The notes under the pieces were generated by a model. It saw only the letters and a list, made by a program, of their open reading frames with translations. It was not told the DNA's origin and searched no databases. Shown here in pieces: positions 1 through 14,392 of a stretch of DNA of 64,000 nt (position 1 is its first letter; every line of letters starts with the position of its first letter). Location: the NCBI GenBank assembly GCA_025403435.1, contig CM046345.1, positions 4,276,258 through 4,340,257 of the forward strand, in the 5' to 3' direction. This DNA comes from Artocarpus heterophyllus (lineage: Eukaryota; Streptophyta; Magnoliopsida; Rosales; Moraceae). The position numbers were made by a program, and so were the translations under genes.

Positions 1-1348
1 CCTCGGACCTCCTATGATTTTTCAATTAGGCAGGCCGAACCCTGTGTTCGGCAGGCCAGATTCATAGGTTCGGCAGGTCGGATTCATCTGGTCAGCAAGC
101 CGAACCTGGGAAAAGTTCGACAGGCCAATCTTAGTTGGTTGGCAGGCCGGACTATGGAGTTCGGCAAGCCAGACTAGGGGTTCCAGCAGGCCGACTGAAC
201 CTTGTGAAAAATTACCCTTTTCGCCCGTTTTCACTGTTTAAAACTTAGGTTAAGATTCCGTGAGTACTAAAAGCATACTAAAACACCGTGAGATAGCTTA
301 GGGATGCAAAATACCTTAAGCTAGGAATTGATAAACTTAGTTTCTATTTAAGGTTATTCGTGGTTCCGTGGAGCTAACATATAGCAGATCAGGACCATAG
401 TGTTGGACATTGGCACTGATATCGAGGTAGGACTTCTATCCCTTCTCCTTGGTAGCCATGTTTTTAAAGGGATTTGGCCATAAAGCATTTTCTTCCTAAA
501 TGTTTTACGAGAAATGAAGTTTTGTTACTTATTTTCATTATTGGTTAAAAAATGGATGATGAGAATGAATATATTGAGAACATTTGGTAAAATGAAACAT
601 GATAATGCGATGACACCGGACGTGTCGGTTGGTACCATCTGAAATGATAAAATAGAGCATGATGCCATGTATAGAGATTGGGTCGTGGGAAGCGCAACTT
701 TGGGGGCAAGTCCCGAAACCCAACTGGGCCACTTCGGTGGTGATTCATTTGGCTTTGCCTATAACCTAATAATGAGATTGTCTATGGATGAGTAAAGGGT
801 TAATCCTGTATGAACAAATTTAATAAGTTCTAGTTCATTATTTGTTTTATTTAGTTACCCCATATCATAGCATTTGATTAAGTATTATGTATATGTGTTT
901 AAATTAAATGTTTTATTTAAGATTTAGTCCTACTGAGCCTTTCGATCATATTTTCTTGTTTTAAAATCCCATCCCCCCCCCCAACTAGGTGGAGTTTAGC
1001 TTAGGGAAACTGAAGAACCAGGAAGAAAATTGCAGGATTAGAACATTATCTTTTTGGATATTTATAACAAGGCATGTAATGTTTTAAATTCACTTATATT
1101 TCCTTGGACTGTGGTTTTGTATTTAATATTGCTAGTACTATGTGTGTGCACTAAAGTGGGTTCAGTGGGACCCAATGGGGTTTATTTATTTAATATTTCT
1201 TTTCTATTTATTTGTTTCAGGATTTCTAATAATTTTACATTTTTCAAATCAGTTATTGTTGTTACCTTTTAATGGTGATTCTTATTAAATTTAATTTATT
1301 TAATTTAAGTAATCTATCACGTTACCCTTTGGATTTCGGGGCGTGACA
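1..1348 (-). mobile_element. Partial LTR-like sequence (Ty3/gypsy type)
   Basis: Read on the minus strand, the block starts at 1348 with TGTCACGCCCCGAAATCC, the kind of start seen in many plant Ty3/gypsy LTRs. It runs off the left edge of the window. No gag or pol reading frame is present, so only an LTR, or a solo LTR, can be argued. The block holds a degenerate GC-rich minisatellite near the left edge and a C-run near 966-981. The family assignment is inference from the terminal motif alone. Confidence 0.45.
29..200. repeat. Degenerate ~22-bp minisatellite, about 8 units
   Basis: The unit GGCAGGCCGGATTCATAGTTC repeats head to tail about eight times, with GGCAGGCC or AGCAAGCC at each unit start and a variable tail. 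Unit length is 21-25 bp. It lies inside the putative LTR. The small open frame over it has no recognisable protein features. Confidence 0.7.
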
Positions 1349-4300
1349 GTTTTATATGGTTCAAACCGATAAATTTGAACTCATTTGTCAAACGACAAAA
1401 AAAAAAAAAAAATCCAATTGATCTCATCGACTTTAAGCACATTGAAAGTTTTGACTCTATACATACTTTAATAAGAGGGGACAAAAACTTTAACAAGGAC
1501 ATAAAGATATAAAGCACACAACGTACGACTTTTTAAATTTTCTCTACGTGGATGAATTTACTAGCCATTACCCGGAATAAACTTTCCATTGCCTTGCTTT
1601 AAACTCCTCCCACAAATGGAACTATAATATTATTTATTTTGCATAAAGGATATTTGGGTTATTAACCACGTTATATCTTTCCTCTAATAGTGACAGATGA
1701 CAATTTGTAAGAATAGAATGTCGCGTTATATGTGTGTGTGTGTGTGTAAGTGGGTTTGTTATTTACTTGTATTCTGTTATTCAAAACAATGGGTTTAAGT
1801 GCTATCTCTGTAGTGATCAAGTTTGTTAGACTTGTGTTTTCTCACTCAAAACAACTAGTTTCAGTCTCTTTCCAGTATTTTAATTGACTTTTTACAGCAC
1901 TATTTTTCTAAAAATAAGCAGAATACTTTATTTAAAGATCGAGAAAAGAAAAAGGTTAAGAAAAAGTAAAACATAAAAGGCTTGAGCAAGATAAAGAAGA
2001 CACAAATCAAAAGCAACAACACAAAATAAAACAATCTAAAAGAAATGTATTTTCTCATTTCAAACCTTTCCTACTACGAGCTCTAAGTATGTATGACGAC
2101 TTCTGTTCTCCGGACTCTTGTTTAATTTCTTTCTTAAAATAGTAAGATATATTTTTTTTTCTTCTCAAAGCAACAATTTTAGGCTTCTTTTCAAATATGT
2201 ATATGTGATCATAAATCTCTAATGCATTCTCACTTCATACAATACTATTAGTATAAAAAATTTTGTGGAGTCGTTCAAGTACACTAATATCTCCAATATA
2301 TCTAAAATTATTAAAGGTTCTTAGTACATGAATATCAATCTTCAAACAGGAAACTTTTTTTTTTGAATTAAAAAAAAAAAGGAGTACGTTTGCACGTGAC
2401 TGGCACGTGTGGCCGTAATACCAAAACATGGAGTACACAGGATTTGAATTACAGCGGGATTTATATGCAACGGCATTTTATTTTGGCATGGCTGCGAAGG
2501 TCAACTGCAAAAGCATGGTTTCTCAGATGGGAAAAACAGAATATTTGCCCCATCATCATGCTGTGATCGGATCTCCACCGTTGGATTCGTTGCTTTATGC
2601 CAAATAAGCCAAAGAAGTTGAGGTTAGCCAACAAATATTAATCGAGTGCGATTACAGATCGAAAAAGCTTCTCACCTTAGTGGAATTCTGAAGGAATGTA
2701 AGAAGGGGCAAAAAAAAAGTGAAAAAAGGAAAAAAAAAATTAACCCCTTTGGATTGGGAATCCTGTGGAACCTGATCATCTGCAAGTTGTCTTCAATTTT
2801 TGGACATAGTGTTTTCGAGTGCATGATTATATCTTTCTGGTAAAAACGTGATCGTACTACTCTACTGTTTTCTTTATAAAAAAAAAAAAAACAGAAGTTG
2901 AAACTAGTTTATGCTTGGGAGGTCACTTCAAAGTCATAAGTTTAAATTGAATTGTCTACGTTATAAAGCTCTCATATGTTATTATGTAAAACAAAAATAT
3001 GCTACAGTATTTGAACTCATTTTTTGAGCTCAAACGGTTTTGTCGTAAGTGTTCAAAAATTAAACAGAACTAAGGATCTATTTGAGATAACTTGTGTTTT
3101 TACTTTTAAGCAGTAAAAAAAGAATCATAAGTTAGAGCTTTTTATTAGTGTTTGTATAGTGCATCATACGAGCTTTTTGATTTGGAAAAGATTTTAAACC
3201 CATTTGGCTAAATAAGTCAAAAACTCTTGTTTTTATATAAAAAAATATTATACAAAAATATAAGCAGAATTTGTAATTTGTTATTCACAAATACGAGGTT
3301 AAAAATATAAATAATAAATCTTTTTATAAGCATCGAAGAAGCAGCCTATACTAAAAGAGCTTATAAAAAGCCCAAAGAGCTTGTCTAGCTAAAACGATCA
3401 AAAGCATTTTTTGGCTAAATAAGCTAAAAGCTGCTTGTTTTACACCATTCAAACGGAGCCTATGTTAATAATTATGTGCAAAGAGTAAAATAAACTTATG
3501 TCTTACGTAAGGTTTAAATATAAAAATAAGCATATATAAACTTTGTGCCTTCTTATTTGTTAGGTTGACCTTTTAACATTCAGCGCTACATTCGTAAGAA
3601 GTTCAATTTTCACATTCATAATCCATCAAGCTCAAACATTCTATCCTATGCAAGACTGATGATTTTAAAAAGAGCCCGCATGTAAAAGGTAAAAAATAGA
3701 CGAGTCCTACATCATTTTAATACAAAGATGAACATAAATTTACAAATATATTAAGTCATCTTACAACTTAAGTTTTTAAAATGGAACTTCAACAATTCTT
3801 ACAAAATCTGCACTGACGACTAAAATTACTCTTCTTATTAATTTTGTTTAGTCATGTGAATTAAGGTTTTATATTCAAATCCTACAGATTATATCAATAT
3901 ACTGAAATAATGTTTTTATCGTTAATTTTATTTTAACTTTGTGTAGGCTTGTTTGTTTTTCCCATTTTTCTTTTTCTTAGCCCTTGTGATTGGGTTTTGA
4001 ATTTCTTGCTTTTCCTTTTTTTTATTTATGAATTAGAATGGGAAGTTAGATTTTGTAAGTTAGTTTATAGGTGTTACCCTAACGGAGATGTGCATAACTT
4101 GTGGAATATTAGTTGCATTGATCTCTGTTCATTACCTAAAAAAATAGGCATAAAAAATTATTTTTATGTGTCATAAAATCAAAATATTTGTAATTAGGGT
4201 GAAGAAAGTACAGTAAAATAAGTCAATTTTATAAAATCCATATAACTTTGACGCATAAGTGAACCATTGCTCAATTGTAATTACAATAGCTATAATGTAT

Positions 4301-4884
4301 TTATCCAAATTTGCACACTAATCAATGTTTCTAATATTAGACCCAGGTGGGGAATAGTAAGTCCATATTTTGATTTGTTTTTTAATTAACGTTATATAGC
4401 AAGAACTAAGCAATATCTAATTTATGGACATGAATGTTACACATCCTAGAATGTGATTTGAAGTACAAAACTCAACATCATGTTTGGCGATTTAAGGAGT
4501 AGAGGAGTCACAAACTCACCCCCTGGAAAGATCATGGAAACCTCTGAAACTAAATCATGAGTTGTAAACCCTTAAGTCCACTCGGTGGATGCCACATCAG
4601 AAAGAAACTTTAGTGGGACCCCCAAGAATTTTGTGAATGTACTAGGAATGGTACTCACAACTGGGAATTAACTGCCTAGCTGGTTAATGGGCTTTTCACT
4701 TAAAGAAAAAATAACCAAATAAGGATAGATATATAGGGGGGTAATAGGGGTTACCAAACAATTGTATTGGATCAAGGTAATTATAAAGCATAAAACAACT
4801 GGAAAGGAAGCCTAGTGAGTTTACTAAATGCTTTAATTTAAACCTTTTTAATTGCAAGTTGTACAAGTCCGATACCTCTCAACC
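1349..4884. other. AT-rich intergenic region upstream of SWEET
   Basis: No gene is seen. It contains a (TG)n run near 1729-1747, several A/T homopolymers, and one MITE-like block listed separately. Short open frames at 2646-2843 and 3949-4176 have low-complexity composition and match no family I know. Confidence 0.6.
3073..3461. mobile_element. MITE-like element with imperfect terminal inverted repeats
   Basis: The left end AGGATCTATTTGA and the inverse of the right end, AGGCTCCGTTTGA, agree at 10 of 13 positions. The interior holds further inverted matches around TTTTAAGCAG and AAAGCTGCTTG, and no coding frame. A target duplication is not obvious. Confidence 0.4.
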
Positions 4885-4893
4885 CTATATAAG
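4885..4893 (+). promoter_or_regulatory. Putative TATA box of the SWEET gene
   Basis: CTATATAAG lies about 200 bp before the SWEET start codon, directly after a pyrimidine-rich stretch. This is the usual arrangement for a plant TATA promoter with a 150-170 nt leader. The transcription start itself cannot be seen. Confidence 0.5.
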
Positions 4894-5090
4894 CGGCCTC
4901 ATTCTTTGCTAATGACCGCACTGAGTTAAGCAATTATTAAGACGAGACAGAAGCTCCATTTGGGCTTTACTCCTTGGTAACAATTCTTTTGAGCAAAGAG
5001 TCAAGAGTGTTAGAGATCAGATACACTATCTTATTCCATATTTTTCTTTTAAACTTGTTTGAGTTTCAACTAAAATCCCCAACAGAAGAT

Positions 5091-6956
5091 ATGGCCGCTC
5101 ACCACTACTTGACTCTTGCTTTTGGCCTCTTAGGTATTGTACTACTACTATTCCTTCTCCCTTCTATTATATTGTCATTTCTTCTGCACCTTCATCTTCT
5201 ATTTCAAAATATATATCGCACTTTTAAAAATCCTGTTGGAATTACATTTTGTAGTTCTAAGTAAATTTTCTCTTACAAAATTTAAAATAATGTGGTTTCA
5301 ACTGCATTTACAAACAGGCCGATAATATTTTTAGTGCCTTCATAAGGGAAAAATATTTTCCTTTTAGCTCCATAAAAGTATTCTAGCATAAGAAATGTGT
5401 GCCATAGATACAAACATGTATGCAAAGTACATGTGATATATATATATATATGTACGTGGCGCAATTCCATGTTATGTATTGCATGCTACAACATATATGT
5501 TTTCTGATTATTTCTAAAACTTTAACATTTTTTTTCTTTGTTGTTTCTATAGGCAACATTGTCTCCTTCATGGTGTACCTTGCTCCAATGTAAGCCTAGT
5601 TAATCTTATATTTATGAAATGCACTATTATCTTTGAGCTTAGGCTAATTAAATACCATCTAATTATCATATTCTTATATACTTTTGTAATATATTTCAGT
5701 CCAACATTTCACAAAATTTATAAGAAGAAATCTGCTGAAGGGTTTCAATCACTTCCCTACGTTGTTGCACTCCTGAGTTCAATGCTTTGGATATACTACG
5801 CCTTGCTTAAGAAAGATGCGCTTCTTCTCATCACAATCAACTCAGTCGGTTGCGTCATTGAGACCATTTACATTGCCTTGTTCCTCTTTTACGCTCCCAA
5901 GAAGGCTAGGGTACTAACAATTAATTACTCACTTAATTAAACTAATTATACTATTTATTTACTAAGATGTATTATTTTATTAATTTAAAGCATGGTTTTT
6001 CGAAAATTTCAGATCGAGACTGTGAAGCTTCTTCTCATGTTAAATGTTGTCGGCTATGGGTTGATGCTTGTCTTGACCATCTTCCTAGCAAAGGGTGAAA
6101 AACGTTTGCAGGCCGTTGGATGGATCTGCCTTGCATTTAATCTTAGTGTTTTTGCTGCACCACTTTGCATCATGGTAATAATATTTTTAAGTATATATTA
6201 AGAACCCTTAATTTTATAAAATCGAGTTATTAGAGAACAGTACACTTCATTAAATCTTCCTGTCTCTTTCTTTCATACTCTTAGTGTTTTTTTTTTTTAA
6301 TAGTTATTAGTAAGCAACATATTTTATTATGTGCAGAGGCAAGTGATCAGAACCAAGAGCGTGGAGTTCATGCCATTTCCTTTGTCATTCTTCCTCACAT
6401 TAGGTGCAGTCATGTGGTTCTTCTATGGTCTTCTACTCAAGGACTACAACATAGCTGTAAGTGTAATTATACAAAATTATTTATAATATTATATACATAT
6501 ATTTCATGGAACAATATTTTGTGTATTTTTATTTACCTTTTTCTCTTCTTTTATAATAGCTAAAAAAAAAAATCTTCTTTTGGCCTTAAACATATTTTCA
6601 CTTTTTGTTCTTTGGATCAACAGTTTCCGAACATACTCGGGTTCATTTTCGGCATCGCTCAGATGGCGCTTTACATTGTGTACAAGAACGCCAAGAAAAC
6701 CATTCTTCAAGAGCCAAAGCTTCAAGAAATATCCGACCATGTCATTGATGTTGTGAAGATTAGTGCACTTGTGTGCCCAGCTGAACTTAACCCAGTTGTT
6801 CTCCAAACAAACGACATTGAAACTGCTGGAAACGACAAGATTAATGCTGATCATCAGGAGAATGAAACCAAGGAAGCAAATAAAAATAAGGATGGCTCAG
6901 CTGCAGCAAGTCTGACCGGGGTTGATGTGAAGGGATTATATTCTAGTTTTTATTAA
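5091..6956 (+). CDS. Bidirectional sugar transporter SWEET, clade III type
   Basis: A plasma-membrane sugar uniporter of the MtN3/SWEET family; clade III members mainly move sucrose. Six exons join in frame with GT-AG borders: 5091-5133, 5553-5589, 5700-5910, 6013-6174, 6337-6456 and 6624-6956, giving 301 residues, normal for the clade. Two MtN3 triple-helix bundles are present. The first spans about residues 8-95 and includes LAPIPTF (P26/P28), [18 protein letters not shown] and the pore Asn in TINSVG (N74). The second spans about 98-212, with W178 in VMWFFYG and N194 in FPNILG, the positions that line the pore in solved SWEETs. The C-terminal tail (about 213-301) is hydrophilic and Lys/Asn/Glu-rich, as in SWEET10-15. 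The start is supported by the family-typical FGLLGN segment shortly after it. The clade comes from the PTF, EGFQS and KSVEFMPF motifs and the long tail; the exact orthologue is uncertain. Confidence 0.95.
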
Positions 6957-7931
6957 TTTTAATTAACGTAATTTGCATGTATTTAATTTGCTAACGTGTC
7001 CCCCTGCTTAATTTAAGTAGGTCAAGAAAAATCCCTTCTTAATTAGTTTTTCATGATGATTTCTATGATCTTGGCTTGCATGTAACTCTAGGGCTCATGC
7101 CACTTGTACCCTCTTCTTAATGTAATTACATGCTACCTTTAATTTCTTCTAAAGCAAATTTAGTTAATTTCTATGACAGATTCTTCAGAGTTATATTTAA
7201 TTTTGAATATCTATATATAAAGTTGCATATAATATATACATAGTATTTACTATTATTAGCCATGAACCAAATTACCAAATGCAACATTTTATGCAATTAA
7301 TTTATGTCTTTAAGTATGATTTAGTCGTTAATTAGCATAAAATATCTTTAAGTATGATTTGGCTGCTAATTACCAAACTAATTGTATCTCAATAATAGAG
7401 ATATCATTAGCCAACTTATACTCATCCAATTAAATAAGGGTGAGGTGGATTCGGCTAGATATCCTAGAGTCGGAAGTTGAATCCTGGAAATAGCTAGCTA
7501 GCAATGCACAAAAGAATCACTATAACTACTTTTCCATTTTATGATCATGAGGAAGTATCTTGAGAGCAAAAACATCAGAAGAAAACCTAACTAAAAAAAA
7601 ATTACAAAATGTTATACCAATACGATTTAAATTTTTAAGGGTAAGTACGTGCTGATTAAAGAGATAATAGCTTGCTAGCTACAAGTCACAAATCAAGGAA
7701 ATAAAAGGCTAACATATTCTCTGAATAACAGGAATTTATTCCAAATGTGCATACTAAAGTGACATCATAATTTTTAATGAATCACTACATATATATATAT
7801 ATATTTAAGTGTGTAAATGTGTGTGTTCTTTTTCCCCTCTTTTGTCCGTTGTTAGTATTATAAACCAAACATAGTTTAACATGGAAGAGACACAAGAAAG
7901 GTGTCAGGTATGAGCTGCTGAGCAATAAAAG

Positions 7932-7934
<3 letters not shown>

Positions 7935-7962
<28 letters not shown>
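7935..7962. repeat. (CA)14 microsatellite
   Basis: Uninterrupted CA dinucleotide run of 28 bases. It explains the Val/Cys-rich open frames on the opposite strand. Confidence 0.95.
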
Positions 7963-7967
<5 letters not shown>

Positions 7968-8606
7968 ACAATTCCTTGTGATATTGGTTCGTAGGTTCAA
8001 AAGAATCCGGTTGTGATACTTGCTGATCTCCGGTTAGTTGTTTTAGAAGTGCCCACTTTTTTGTTACTGCCGATATTTTGTCCATAATTTTCTCAGGTGC
8101 AGACCCTCAGAGAGATATCAAAAGCCTTTTCTGAACCCACATAAGTGGAGAGGAATCTCAGATTCTGCATATATTAATGTGCTACTTGCTAGTTGCTATT
8201 GTCAAGTGGACGAGATAAAAAGTGACAAGCTTATATATTACTAGTACTATCGCAATTTCAAATGGCCCCACCAAATTTCACTGCTTTTTTCCCTGGAAAG
8301 CACAATGTAAATAAAATTTACTAAAAAAGAAAGAAAGAAAGAAACGCCCGGACAAAGTTAGGAAACTTAGGGATTCAAATGAGTTGCTTAATTTTGATGT
8401 CTAAAATGATGTCTATAAGTACTAATCATATTATACTACATCATTTATATAACTCGAAAAGCTTTGTTGATTAATTTTTCATGTTTAAAGCCTAAGTTCT
8501 TCAGGTGACATAATATAATATAACATATCAAAATTTGGACAAATGATTCAATTCTGAAATTTGGATAGATGTATAATATATCAAGAATAAAAAAAATCTA
8601 CATGTA

Positions 8607-8641
<35 letters not shown>
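8607..8641. repeat. (ATT)n microsatellite
   Basis: Eleven or more perfect ATT trinucleotides in a row. Confidence 0.95.
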
Positions 8642-8643
<2 letters not shown>

Positions 8644-10383
8644 TTATTGGTTTCTTGCGATTACATCCTTTTGCTTTTAGAAGCATGTTAAGTGAGATTT
8701 TCATTGGTGATATAAATATCCATACTATTTAGTGGAAATAATCACTCCATTTTTTTTTTTTTGGGTGAAAGAATCACTCCATGGTTTAAGTCGTCCAACT
8801 AAAAATCATCACATAGATCTCATGTGTTGGCTAGTATATATAATTTGAACTACCAGATATTTAATTTACACACAAAAAAAAGATATAAATTTGACCAAAC
8901 AAATGTCTCCAATCACGAATAATAATTGATCTAGCATTGTTCGGCGGGTAATGAATAATCATGACGTGTCTTCTCCAAAAATAATTGTTTTGCATCTAGG
9001 TATTCGTCGTGGTACATTTTGCTGACTAAAAATAAAAATATCTATTTCCCCTAAAAAATAAAATATTTAATTGATTAATTGTCCCGCATCTTGGAGTAAT
9101 AACCATCTCTTAGAAAGAATTAACATTAAAAGATGATAAACCATAAACTATATATTAAACATAACTTGTTTATACGTACAATATTTGGCTTTTGTTGCAC
9201 TAGTCACGATCATTGGAAAGTTCAAATGACCTCCAACAAAGTGTCGCTATACAGTCCAAGAAAATTTCTTGGCCACACAATTAAAGGCAAAACATGTATA
9301 CAACTTGGAAAATAAGAAAAATAAAATAAAAGAAAGCTAAATATATATGGGTTTGTTTGATATGATTTTTGTTTGTGCTTTTAACCAATAGAAGAAGAGA
9401 AGCTAAATTTTTAGCTTTTTAGTAAATATTTGGAACCTTAAATGAGTTGAAATGGTCTTCAAATTTTTTAATAAGTAATAAAAATATTATAGTGAAGTTT
9501 ATAATGTCTTATCAAAACTCTGATATAAGTTTTTAGGTCTGTTTTGGAAGTATTTTAATTTTTTTAAAAAGTTATATTTTGTGGTTTTGACTAGAAATAC
9601 TTTTGGAGAGACAAAATACTTCTTCTAATAAATCATCCAAATACTTTTATAAGCAACTTTTTGACCCAAAACAAGACATATAATGACCATCCAATATCTT
9701 TGATTGCATGTCAACTTGGCAATATTAAAATCTCTAACCTGTTAAAAGATCTTTAGCGTTTGAAAACTTTCAACCACAAACACAAAATTTTCTTACCTAA
9801 AAAATCAGTTTAAATTAGTGAATTTCTTTCTGAGTGATCGTCACATTGCTTCCACAAAACCATAACTAGCAGCTTTTACAGAAATAAGGATGACACAAAA
9901 CGATATCATCTTCTGTATAAATTCATTATTAAATTAATCCTAGTTAACTTTTTTAACTTATAAGCTATATAGTTAATAATCGCGTTGGATTTCCACTGTG
10001 CGTCAGAACCCTCCTTATGAGAGTTAAGTAGTGAAGTTCATATCACCTTCTTCATCATCATCATGGGTAGGTTCAATCTTGTTCAATTAATTATTTAATT
10101 AATCAATTAATTAAGCTTTGGGATTGTAGTTAAAAGTTTAAATTTTATTTTTCAAGTTAATTAATTTACTTGAAGGGAAAAATATATATATCCGTGTAAA
10201 TATACAGGCTTCAAGAACTTTCGGCCACATTGACTCCACAAACCCAAAAAAGAATATTTGTTTTAGGATACGTACGACATGACCATCATGTATTGTCGAC
10301 CTTTTTTCATGTTGAAATTGTCTGCATCGATCGGAACCCTATTGAAGAAGAACTAATCTAAACCCTATACACGTCTATACATG

Positions 10384-10411
<28 letters not shown>
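10384..10411. repeat. (AT)14 microsatellite
   Basis: Perfect AT dinucleotide run of 28 bases. Confidence 0.95.
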
Positions 10412-10414
<3 letters not shown>

Positions 10415-13329
10415 TATATGTCTATATGTATATAAATGTTTATGTTTATGTATATATATGCTAATTAATCAACTAGGCATTATATTTGTTTTGGTGGCTA
10501 CGTTCCCCAACGACCGTCCGTTCTTTAGGAGGCAAGGGTATTCTGTGGCAGTTTTTGGACTTGTAAATATTTTTTGTCGTTTTCCATTTTGATATTGTGG
10601 GTGCATATTGGTGGATCTTGTTATTACTCAGTCTTCTTCTTCTTCTTTTCTGTGGAAATTTTTATTATAGCATATGCATTTTTGACTCTATCAATATATT
10701 CTGTTATTTTAACTGTTAGATTAATTTTTTAACGATATGATTTGTAATTGTTCAAATTAAAAATTTATAACACATGATAGTCAAACCGTTAAAAAATAAA
10801 AAAGGGACAGGACTTACCAATAGGGCAAGAATACATCTCCTTATAAGCTTCCTCTTCTTTTCACTAAGATTAACTGTTCTAAAAACGTAGGGGTTTTTTT
10901 TTTTTTTTTTCCTTGGATCGTCAGTAACGTTTCTGGGGGTTGAAACAAGAGTACGTCAGTTAGGTGTGGAAAGTTGATAACGGATTTTGGTGTCTAAGTT
11001 ATCTTGGTAACTTTAACTAATTAATTTTTGCTTGCTATTCAGTATTCCTGTGGTATAGAAGTAAGAGACTAAGTAAGAGTCACGTGTTGGACATAAAAAT
11101 CTCAAGACTAAAGTGAAACTTAGTAATATATCTTAACTTCCTACTTATAACAATAGTTAAATGAGTGAACTGTTAATTTAGAATATAGTTTATGTTACTG
11201 AATCTATTTTCAAAGAGTTGCGTAAGTTTAATATGAGGTTAAAAATTACATCTAGCTTTAATGTCTTCTCTTATAATATTATGCTTTGTTGAGTTTATTA
11301 TCTCAAATAGTATCTAACCTACTATAATTGGCAAAATTGGTTAAAACTCATTAGTTTTAACTCAAACAATAGTGCAAAGCTCTCACAGTACTATAGTACT
11401 TTCAGTTCAAATTCTCATTTTTAACTCAATTTCTAAACATCCTAACATATTATTTAAATAAAAAAATTATATATAACTCTTTTTAACTGAATTTCACTTA
11501 TTACTTTTCCATCTGAGTCATTAAATGACACAACATTATGTTGTTATTTATACACCATTTGAAATCCTTAACTAACATAGTATTTTAATTTATGTGGCAT
11601 GATATATTAAATAACGTGACCTAATATCATAGGAAGTACATAAAAAGAGAAGAGGACATAGGGGTCAAATTTGTTAAGAATTGATCTAGCTCTCATGTAC
11701 GGCATTGCAATGCATGGCATTGCTTAACATTAAAACTTTACTTGATCGTACAATAATTGTAAGATTTTTTTTATTGTTTAATAAGTAATAAGAGATTGAA
11801 ATAATGTACATATGCCAATCAATATCACTAACAAGTATTATGTAACTAACGCTTAAAAAGAATAAAGTTTTATGTGAAAGTTTTCTTTAGATAGGATTTG
11901 AGATTCGAATCTTAACATTAGAGGTTAATATGGCTACGTACCTTCATAATCATATTGCAGTTTGCAGCCACAAATAATGCGAGCTTAAAGTGTTAATAAT
12001 GCAGTTTTGGTAGAAAAAGATCACAATGATAAACTAGGCCTAGGATTTATTTCTTTTGTGTTTAGATGTAAGCCACTAACCTCTGCATACATATACAAAT
12101 ATATATATATATATGTATGTATGTATATATTAGGTTAATATATTCCTAAACCTAAGCTTCTTGAGTAGAGCCCACAAGGACATATTACCTTTCTTTCTAA
12201 GCATGAAGATGGTGCATTCACCCACTATCTACTAATATTCCCACAAAGATTTGATGCCAATTTCCATCAATAATTTAAAAGAAAAGAAACCCACAAAAAA
12301 AAAAGAAAAAAAAAAAAGAAAGAGTTATGACTCAATGTCGTTTTCTAGTGCTTTTGGTTAAATTTATATATGCTTCAATATCTTGCACATGAAGTAGTAC
12401 TTAATTAGAATTATAGACAAACTGTTATGGCTATTTGCTTTGTGCTATTCCATGTGGAAGGAGCAACATTTTGAAGCCAATGGTTAAGTATTAGTGAATG
12501 AACCTGGGTGGATATTTTTTTGGGTCAAACAAATTTCAGGAGTCAGATCCTCCTCGGCAGTACATTTTTCAATATGTACAACAGTACAAGAATATTGTTT
12601 CCACTTGCATTTAAATACACAAGCACATAGCGATTGAGAATTTCAATTATACTATTTTTTAAAAATTTGAATTTGCTTGTCATATAATTAGTCATTTTTT
12701 TATTGGTGGATGACAACTTTTTAATATTATTTCATATGATAATTCTTTAAATACAATAGAAAAATGGTTATTTATTTTTGTATCATGTGTTTTAAGTTTA
12801 TTCAAAAAATATATATATCTTTAATATTTAGTATCATCAAATATATACCTTCAGAACTTGGATTATATTTAATATACATATCATACCTTTTTTAACCTCA
12901 TAAAATTGTTATCATTTTTTAGGGAATAAAAACCTTTTTTAGTTCTATCTTTTTATATAGAGATAAATGACTTTTTTAGAAGTATTTTTAAAATAAATTG
13001 CCATAATTTTTTTAAATTAGGCAAACAAGTGATAAACTTGAGTTTATCTAATAAACTCGGCGAGTTTATCATGATAAACTCAAGTTTATCTAATTTAACA
13101 CTGCTAAACTCAATTTTATTACTAATAAATAGACGTTTGTCTAATTTAAAAAAGTAATGATAATTTATTTTAAAAGGGCCATGAAAAAGGTCACCCCACA
13201 CAATTTTCTTTTTTTCTTATTCTTAAAATTTCGCAAGTTTAAGGGTATTTCAGACATCTTAAGGTCAAAATTTGATTGTTGGCTGATAAAAGGTATGAAT
13301 TTATCTATTACATGTTTGTTTTAGAATCA

Positions 13330-13735
13330 TTTGGGAAGTTCATTGGAACTTTAAGTTAGAACTTAAATACTGTAGCCTGTGAGAGCTTTACATTGTAGTA
13401 AACTTTTACTTTTCACTGTTGCATGTGAGAAATTTATACCGTAACAAACTGAACTTAATATTTCTAACGAACCTCCCAAACGAACTATTTATAGTTTGAC
13501 CTCACAATTCAAATGGACCATTGATAAGATCAAAAATTAAATGTATACTTTTGAAATAAAACTAATAGAGTGTTTGGAAAGTGTTGTTAAAACTGAAACT
13601 TTTGAACTGAAAATTGTATGTGAGAGCTTTACATTGTAATTTACTTTTTCTTATCATTTTAGCATATGAGAGCTTTACATTGTGGCAATCAAAAGTTTTG
13701 GTTAGAACTAATTTTGCCAAACACCCTTCAAAACA
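13330..13735. mobile_element. Two neighbouring copies of the GAGAGCTTTACA MITE-like family
   Basis: Copies at about 13330-13482 and 13569-13735 share the core GTGAGAGCTTTACATTGTA. In the second copy the left end AGTGTTTGGAAAG faces a right end TTTGCCAAACACCCTT, forming terminal inverted repeats. Neither copy has a coding frame. The family recurs across the window. Confidence 0.65.
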
Positions 13736-14392
13736 CATAATACCCAATAGAAGAATGACAAATCATTTACCATATCAGCTAATATTAAAAAGTAGGTATA
13801 AACTTTCAAAAAAAAGAACAAAAAGTTGGGATAAGAACTAAAACCCCTTTAAGTAAAAAAAGATTTAGAACCCCTGAAAACACTATTATTTTGGATTTAC
13901 TTGAAAGTGATTTGTGTTCAAACTTGATATCTCGTAAAGGCACCTACAGAAAGGGTGATATGGCTTTTGACAAGGCTTAGTAAATAAATAAGTAAACAAG
14001 AAGATGCAATGAATGAATCCTTGTTGGATCATATTCCATGTTATATGGATCGAACTTTAATAAATATCTTCAACTTCCATGAGAGCTCTGTCTAACAAAT
14101 GTTGCCTTCATATTGAACAACAATGGATAACACTTTTACCAAGTCTTCTTTCATGAGGAATACATTATGGTTCATCAGTTTTTCTCGCAACACTTTTATG
14201 GGAAATGACAAATGCAATTTTCCCCAAAAGATTTACAATAATAAAAAGTAAATTATATTAAAGATGGAAGGGTGATTAGCCAAGTTAAGCCCCAATGTGG
14301 AAATGGGGAAGTACACATTTCTCTAAAAAGGATCGAAATGATGAAAAAAAGAATATATGAAGAAAAAAAGAAAGAAACAAACAAAAGAATGT

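Larger units (their letters stand above)
6957..14392. other. AT-rich intergenic region without recognisable genes
   Basis: About 7.4 kb with no supported gene. It holds microsatellites, long A/T runs and two copies of the GAGAGCTTTACA repeat family near 13330-13482 and 13569-13735. Open frames such as 10410-10592 and 9133-9315 have no homology signal that I can recognise. Confidence 0.65.
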
